A stretch of DNA of 9,644 nt. Origin: Thermoplasmatota archaeon (GTDB lineage Archaea; Thermoplasmatota; Penumbrarchaeia; Penumbrarchaeales; Penumbrarchaeaceae). The notes below the pieces were generated by a model, which was given only the letters and a program-made list of their open reading frames with translations, had not been told where the DNA came from and searched no databases. The position numbers and the translations under genes were made by a program. How positions within the stretch are numbered: the first letter of the stretch is position 1; each line of letters begins with the position of its first letter. This document shows positions 6,964 through 9,644 of this stretch, one piece after another. The stretch is taken from NCBI GenBank assembly GCA_030595585.1, contig JAUVCY010000044.1:1-9644 (forward strand), written 5' to 3'.

Positions 6964-7382
6964 ACGAATCGATCGAACACCGACCCCAGGGACTCCACGT
7001 CGCGGACCCATTTTCCCGTGAGCATTGCGATCCTCTTTCTGATATACGTGTCGTACGGCAGCCCGTCTGCTGTGCAGAGCCTCTTCAGTTCCGTGGCCAG
7101 CTGGCCGCCCTTCCTGTCCCAGTCCGTCAGGATGATAGCCCTCTGATATCTATCATCCCTTGAAATGGAGCTGATGACCTCGAGAAGGGGGACCCCCTGA
7201 TTAATCTGAACGATGGGGGCCGTCACCCCTATCTTTTCCAGGCAGGCCGTGTCCTTCTTCCCCTCCACAAGGATCACCACGTTCTCCTCCAGTTCATTCA
7301 GGTCCTGGAGCCAGTCGAGGAGGGCCTGTCCCATCTCCTCCGGAGTGTCGGGGAGCATGAAAGACGATGGCATTTCTATCAT
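6957..7382 (-). CDS. Small Toprim-domain protein (UPF0292-like)
   Basis: A compact protein consisting almost entirely of a Toprim domain, the metal-binding fold of DnaG primases, topoisomerases, RecR and M5-type nucleases. The conserved Glu is E40 in VILVEGKKD (36-44), and the DxD pair is D87/D89 in ILTDWDRKGG (84-93). Size and motif spacing match the archaeal UPF0292 'small primase-like' proteins, whose biochemical role is not firmly established; nucleic-acid cleavage or binding is the family expectation. For the start, the ATG at 7380-7382 has AAGGAT immediately against it, while the in-frame ATG at 7371-7373 has that motif about 9-10 bases upstream. The shorter 138-residue form is therefore plausible. 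It converges on arcS and diverges from the KaiC-like gene. Confidence 0.85.
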   Translation of the reverse strand: MIEMPSSFMLPDTPEEMGQALLDWLQDLNELEENVVILVEGKKDTACLEKIGVTAPIVQINQGVPLLEVISSISRDDRYQRAIILTDWDRKGGQLATELKRLCTADGLPYDTYIRKRIAMLTGKWVRDVESLGSVFDRFVQ

Positions 7383-7477
7383 ATCCTTTTTATCTGTTGC
7401 GGGAGGGCATTGAGATACTGCTCTTTGGGAATTGATAATGGTTATAAAACATCATAATTTACATTACTAGTAGAAAG

Positions 7478-7488
7478 AAATATAATAG
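7478..7488 (+). promoter_or_regulatory. Candidate TATA box for the KaiC-like gene
   Basis: AAATATAATAG sits in the divergent intergenic region 7383-7520 and predicts transcription starting near 7510, about 10-20 bases before the possible start codons. A second box, TTATAAAA at 7442-7449, could serve either direction, for example the leftward Toprim gene. Nothing else is visible in this 138-base gap. Confidence 0.45.
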
Positions 7489-7520
7489 TGGTATGCAATG
7501 GATTTGTGTCCCTGTAGGGG

Positions 7521-8222
7521 GTGGCGTTATTGTTCAAAGATAATGTTGACGGATTGGATAACATTTTTTATACCGACCTTTTCCAGGGAGCGATCGTTAT
7601 CGTATACGGCCCTCCCGGCAGCCTGAAATCAGGCCTGGTATTCTCTATCCTCTCCAAATACCTTGAGAAGTCCGGACAGTTCGGCATGTACATGACGGTG
7701 GAGGAGACCACGCTCTCCCATCTCAGGAACATGGAGTCCCTGGGTATCGGTGTGCCGGATAATCTGATGATCTCCGACTACAGCGACATCAGGAGCAGGT
7801 TCGAGGGAGATGAGGCACCCGATTTCCTGGAGATGGTGGATGGTGTGATCAAGTTCTTCAAGGACAAGGAGGGTGATAACTTCACCACCTTCGCCCTGGA
7901 CTCACTGGGCGGCCTCTACACACTGATCAACAATGATAACCTCAGGGCGAGAATGTTCCACTTCTTCAAGAAGCTTCGAGAGAACAACCTCACCTCTTTC
8001 ATAATCATGGAGACCCCAAGATCGTCCAACGTCAAGGGAGGCCTTGGTTCGGAGATGTTCCTGGCAGACGGTATCATAGAGATGGGGCCCATAGAGCATC
8101 AGCACGACATACACCTCTACATGCAGGTACTGAAGATGAGGTCCTGTCACCACTCGAGGAAGAAGCACCTGATCGACATAGGGGAGAAGGGGATATCCAT
8201 TCTGAGCCCGGTTGTGAACTGA
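7521..8222 (+). CDS. KaiC/RAD55-like RecA-fold ATPase
   Basis: A single-domain member of the archaeal KaiC-like (COG0467-type) ATPases. The visible features, in order, are Walker A GPPGSLKS (30-37), the paired catalytic glutamates characteristic of KaiC (E61-E62), and Walker B FALDS with D127. The KaiC-type EMFLADGIIEM follows (178-188), then the C-terminal VLKMRSCHHS (203-212) matching the KaiC KMR...HS motif. The 233-residue length is one KaiC domain without the duplication of cyanobacterial KaiC. The Gly normally preceding the P-loop Lys is Leu35. For the start, the GTG at 7521 extends the frame furthest, but GGGGGTGG (7517-7524) is a good ribosome binding site for the in-frame TTG at 7530, so the protein may begin three residues later. 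Such proteins are often signalling ATPases; the target here is unknown. A regulator gene follows. Confidence 0.85.
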   Translation: MALLFKDNVDGLDNIFYTDLFQGAIVIVYGPPGSLKSGLVFSILSKYLEKSGQFGMYMTVEETTLSHLRNMESLGIGVPDNLMISDYSDIRSRFEGDEAPDFLEMVDGVIKFFKDKEGDNFTTFALDSLGGLYTLINNDNLRARMFHFFKKLRENNLTSFIIMETPRSSNVKGGLGSEMFLADGIIEMGPIEHQHDIHLYMQVLKMRSCHHSRKKHLIDIGEKGISILSPVVN

Positions 8223-8263
8223 TACGGTCAATTTGTGTATAGTGGCTCTCTTTCGCCCAGTTT

Positions 8264-8293
8264 TTGTCAATTATTGTTAGGATTTTATGACAA
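8264..8293. promoter_or_regulatory. Possible operator: inverted repeat TTGTCA/TGACAA
   Basis: TTGTCA (8264-8269) and TGACAA (8288-8293) form a 6-base dyad with an 18-base A/T-rich spacer ending exactly at the TATA box. GTCAATTnnTGT also occurs twice in direct orientation (8227-8238 and 8266-8277). The arrangement looks like a regulator-binding region, possibly for the downstream regulator itself, but short A/T-rich repeats can arise by chance. Confidence 0.3.
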
Positions 8294-8303
8294 TTTTATA
8301 TAT
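8294..8303 (+). promoter_or_regulatory. TATA box for the helix-turn-helix regulator
   Basis: TTTTATATAT is the strongest TATA match in the window on the plus strand. Its centre is about 32 bases before the TTG at 8331, so transcription would begin only a few bases before that codon. This supports TTG 8331 as start of a near-leaderless message. It also shows that the regulator can be transcribed separately from the ATPase gene. Confidence 0.6.
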
Positions 8304-8330
8304 CATCTCGTATCTGTTCCCCTGATACCT

Positions 8331-9392
8331 TTGAAAAGGATAAGGGGCGCAACATCAGATGCCAACCTTCCTGACCTGTCCCACAGGGAGATAGAGGCGC
8401 TGATGGGGCTTTTCTCGGACCCCTATCTCATGGAAGATAGGCGGTCGGTGAGGTCGGAGAGGATGGGCCTATCCTTCAACGGCATCATCTCCAAGTTCGA
8501 GGATGACGGTCTGATACGGAGGGGCTATCTCCCCTCCCTGTGGATGTTGGGAGGGGATATCCTCAGCCTGACGGTGACCACCATCCCATCGATCTCCCTC
8601 CTGAACCTGGACAACGTCTGCTCGGACGACCTCTTTCCTTTCAGGATGGTCAAGGCAAGGGACCAGGACACCCATCTCTGCCTGGGCGTATTCCCCGACT
8701 TCACGTATTACAACACCACCTTCAGCAGGTGGAAGAACGGTGTGGCGAGATCGAGGTTCAGGATGGATCTCCACACGACGTGGATGCCCTGTACGATGCT
8801 TCACTTTCACGATCTATTCTCATATGATGGGATCTTCGCCAGGCTCCACGGCCTGGAACGTCCCAACGAGGGGGGATTGCACGATCTCATGTTCCACGAG
8901 AGGAGTGAACACCTCAGCCACCATGACAGGATACTCCTCAAGGGGATCGTTCAGTATCCGGGCCTCTCCCATCTGGCCCTTTCGGAGAAGTTGGGGATAA
9001 ACAGACAGTCCATATCGAAGTTCAAGGCCCACGCCCTTGAGACCGGAATGGTGCATCCCATGGTGACCCCTGACCTGAGGAGGCTTGGCCTGGGCGTGAT
9101 GTCGGTGATCCAGATAGAGCTGGATGGGTTCCACAGGAAGGATAAGGATGTGGTCCTGGCGGACATCGCCAGGGACCTCAGGGGGTTTTCGTTCTTCAAC
9201 CTCAGCTCACTGGACAATCAGATGATCATTTCCGCACACAGGGATTTCGGGGAGTTCCAGGGAGATCTCCGGTTCCTGCTAGGGAGGTACGAGGAGGAGG
9301 GATTGCTCAGAGGGTCCCCGCACGTCTCCGTCCTCGAGATGCCCCAAGGTTTCAATCCGGGTCTGGAGACCTTCAATGAGGGTTTTTTCTAG
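8331..9392 (+). CDS. Helix-turn-helix transcriptional regulator, Lrp/AsnC-like layout
   Basis: The frame is open back to a GTG at 8235, but that stretch carries the TATA box, so I place the start at the TTG at 8331 (353 residues). Numbered from there, residues 16-66 (from LSHREIEALMGLF to DDGLIRRGYL) could form a first, degenerate winged helix. A clear winged helix follows at about 195-245 (LSHHDRILLKGIVQYPGLS, then LALSEKLGINRQSISKFKAH, with recognition helix around INRQSISKFKAHALETG). The C-terminal part (253-336) has alternating strand/helix segments like the ligand-sensing domain of Lrp-type regulators. The His- and aromatic-rich middle region (about 110-170) is unassigned. Role: a DNA-binding regulator whose ligand and targets are unknown; the upstream KaiC-like ATPase may be functionally linked. 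A T6 run at 9383-9388 inside the last codons may help termination. Confidence 0.75.
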   Translation: MKRIRGATSDANLPDLSHREIEALMGLFSDPYLMEDRRSVRSERMGLSFNGIISKFEDDGLIRRGYLPSLWMLGGDILSLTVTTIPSISLLNLDNVCSDDLFPFRMVKARDQDTHLCLGVFPDFTYYNTTFSRWKNGVARSRFRMDLHTTWMPCTMLHFHDLFSYDGIFARLHGLERPNEGGLHDLMFHERSEHLSHHDRILLKGIVQYPGLSHLALSEKLGINRQSISKFKAHALETGMVHPMVTPDLRRLGLGVMSVIQIELDGFHRKDKDVVLADIARDLRGFSFFNLSSLDNQMIISAHRDFGEFQGDLRFLLGRYEEEGLLRGSPHVSVLEMPQGFNPGLETFNEGFF

Positions 9393-9448
9393 TAGATGTT
9401 GTGACTTTAACCGTGTTGGGGTATTCGCCCACACCTGCGCGAATGTGA

Positions 9449-9509
9449 GACCGGTCCGCTCACCCGTAATTAAACATTAATGAAAAAAAAAAGGGTGAGT
9501 GGACCGGTC
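9449..9509. repeat. Inverted repeat copying the tRNA-Ala 3' end
   Basis: Arms GACCGGTCCGCTCACCC (9449-9465) and GGGTGAGTGGACCGGTC (9493-9509) are complementary at 16 of 17 positions. The right arm is the 3' acceptor strand and discriminator of tRNA-Ala plus its 7-base trailer; the left arm is an inverted copy of it. The 27-base spacer holds the T10 terminator (minus strand) and an A/T-rich mini-dyad ATTAA-ACA-TTAAT (9469-9481). This could be an attachment-site relic or a terminator-like hairpin for rightward transcription. Confidence 0.75.
9483..9492 (-). terminator. Oligo-T terminator of tRNA-Ala
   Basis: Ten consecutive A on the plus strand read as T10 in the tRNA direction, beginning 8 bases after the discriminator base. 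Oligo-T tracts are the known intrinsic termination signal in archaea. Confidence 0.75.
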
Positions 9510-9573
9510 GGGATTTGAACCCGAGGCCTCTCGCATGCCAAGCGAGCGATCTACCGAGCTGATCTACCGGCCC
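9500..9573 (-). tRNA. tRNA-Ala, anticodon GGC
   Basis: A full 74-base cloverleaf reads on the minus strand: acceptor GGGCCGG pairing with CCGGTCC, D-stem GATC/GATC, anticodon stem CTCGC/GCGAG with loop TTGGCAT (anticodon GGC, reading GCC/GCU), a 5-base variable region AGGCC, and T-stem TCGGG/CCCGA with loop TTCAAAT. The third acceptor pair is G3:U70, the main identity element of alanine tRNA. The discriminator is A. CCA is not encoded, so it must be added after transcription. No intron is present. Confidence 0.97.
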
Positions 9574-9603
9574 ACAGATGAGCAAAAAGGTGTAGCAAGA
9601 TAT

Positions 9604-9613
9604 CTTATAAATA
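9604..9613 (-). promoter_or_regulatory. TATA box of tRNA-Ala
   Basis: In the tRNA direction the sequence reads TATTTATAAG, centred about 35 bases before tRNA position 1. A start near 9582 would give a 5' leader of roughly 9 bases, to be removed by RNase P. Confidence 0.65.
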
Positions 9614-9644
9614 GATTTGTAGAAGCCAGTATATTTGCTATTTT

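Noticed and set aside
7510..7520. Mini-hairpin CCC-TGTA-GGGG before the KaiC-like start as a riboswitch or thermosensor
   Set aside because: A three-pair stem is too weak to be meaningful; the G run is better explained as the ribosome binding site.
9503..9509. Palindrome GACCGGTC as a stand-alone restriction-like or regulatory site
   Set aside because: It is part of the tRNA acceptor stem and the larger inverted repeat, which explain it fully.
1..9644. CRISPR arrays, insertion sequences, transposases or rRNA
   Set aside because: I saw no regularly spaced repeats, no transposase-like protein and no rRNA sequence in the window.

Overview
The window is archaeal. It carries an Nog1-type ribosome-assembly GTPase of archaeal form, an archaeosine synthase (ArcS, found only in archaea), a small Toprim protein of the archaeal UPF0292 type, a KaiC-like ATPase and a tRNA-Ala gene with no encoded CCA. 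It also has A/T-rich TATA-like boxes close to start codons and oligo-T tracts instead of bacterial promoters. The heavy use of AGG arginine codons, the moderately high G+C and the frequent GTG/TTG starts suggest a euryarchaeon. Thermoplasmatota is my best guess, but the sequence alone does not prove it.

Layout, left to right. (1) The 3' part of a membrane-anchored surface protein enters from the left edge. (2) A nog1 GTPase gene follows and ends directly against a convergent unrecognised gene; the two stop codons form the palindrome TGATCA. (3) A divergent promoter region of about 125 bases leads into a tight four-gene operon (2968-4544). It alternates a single-pass membrane/coiled-coil protein with a small cysteine-rich zinc protein, twice. 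(4) After a gap of about 120 bases, an unrecognised 141-residue protein begins at a TTG and is translationally coupled (ATGA) to arcS. (5) A convergent Toprim gene overlaps the arcS 3' end by 7 bases. (6) A second divergent promoter region of about 140 bases leads to a KaiC/RAD55-like ATPase. (7) A helix-turn-helix regulator with an Lrp-like layout follows, with its own strong TATA box. (8) At the right end, on the minus strand, is tRNA-Ala(GGC) with its TATA box and T10 terminator. A near-perfect inverted copy of the tRNA 3' end lies just beyond the terminator.

The confident functions are in translation: Nog1 in large-subunit assembly, ArcS in G15 tRNA modification, and tRNA-Ala. The parts least explained are the membrane/zinc quartet, the small partner gene of arcS, the KaiC-like ATPase with a non-canonical P-loop beside a regulator, and the inverted tRNA-tail repeat. 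None can be called a new system from sequence alone, but the quartet is the best candidate for undescribed biology here.
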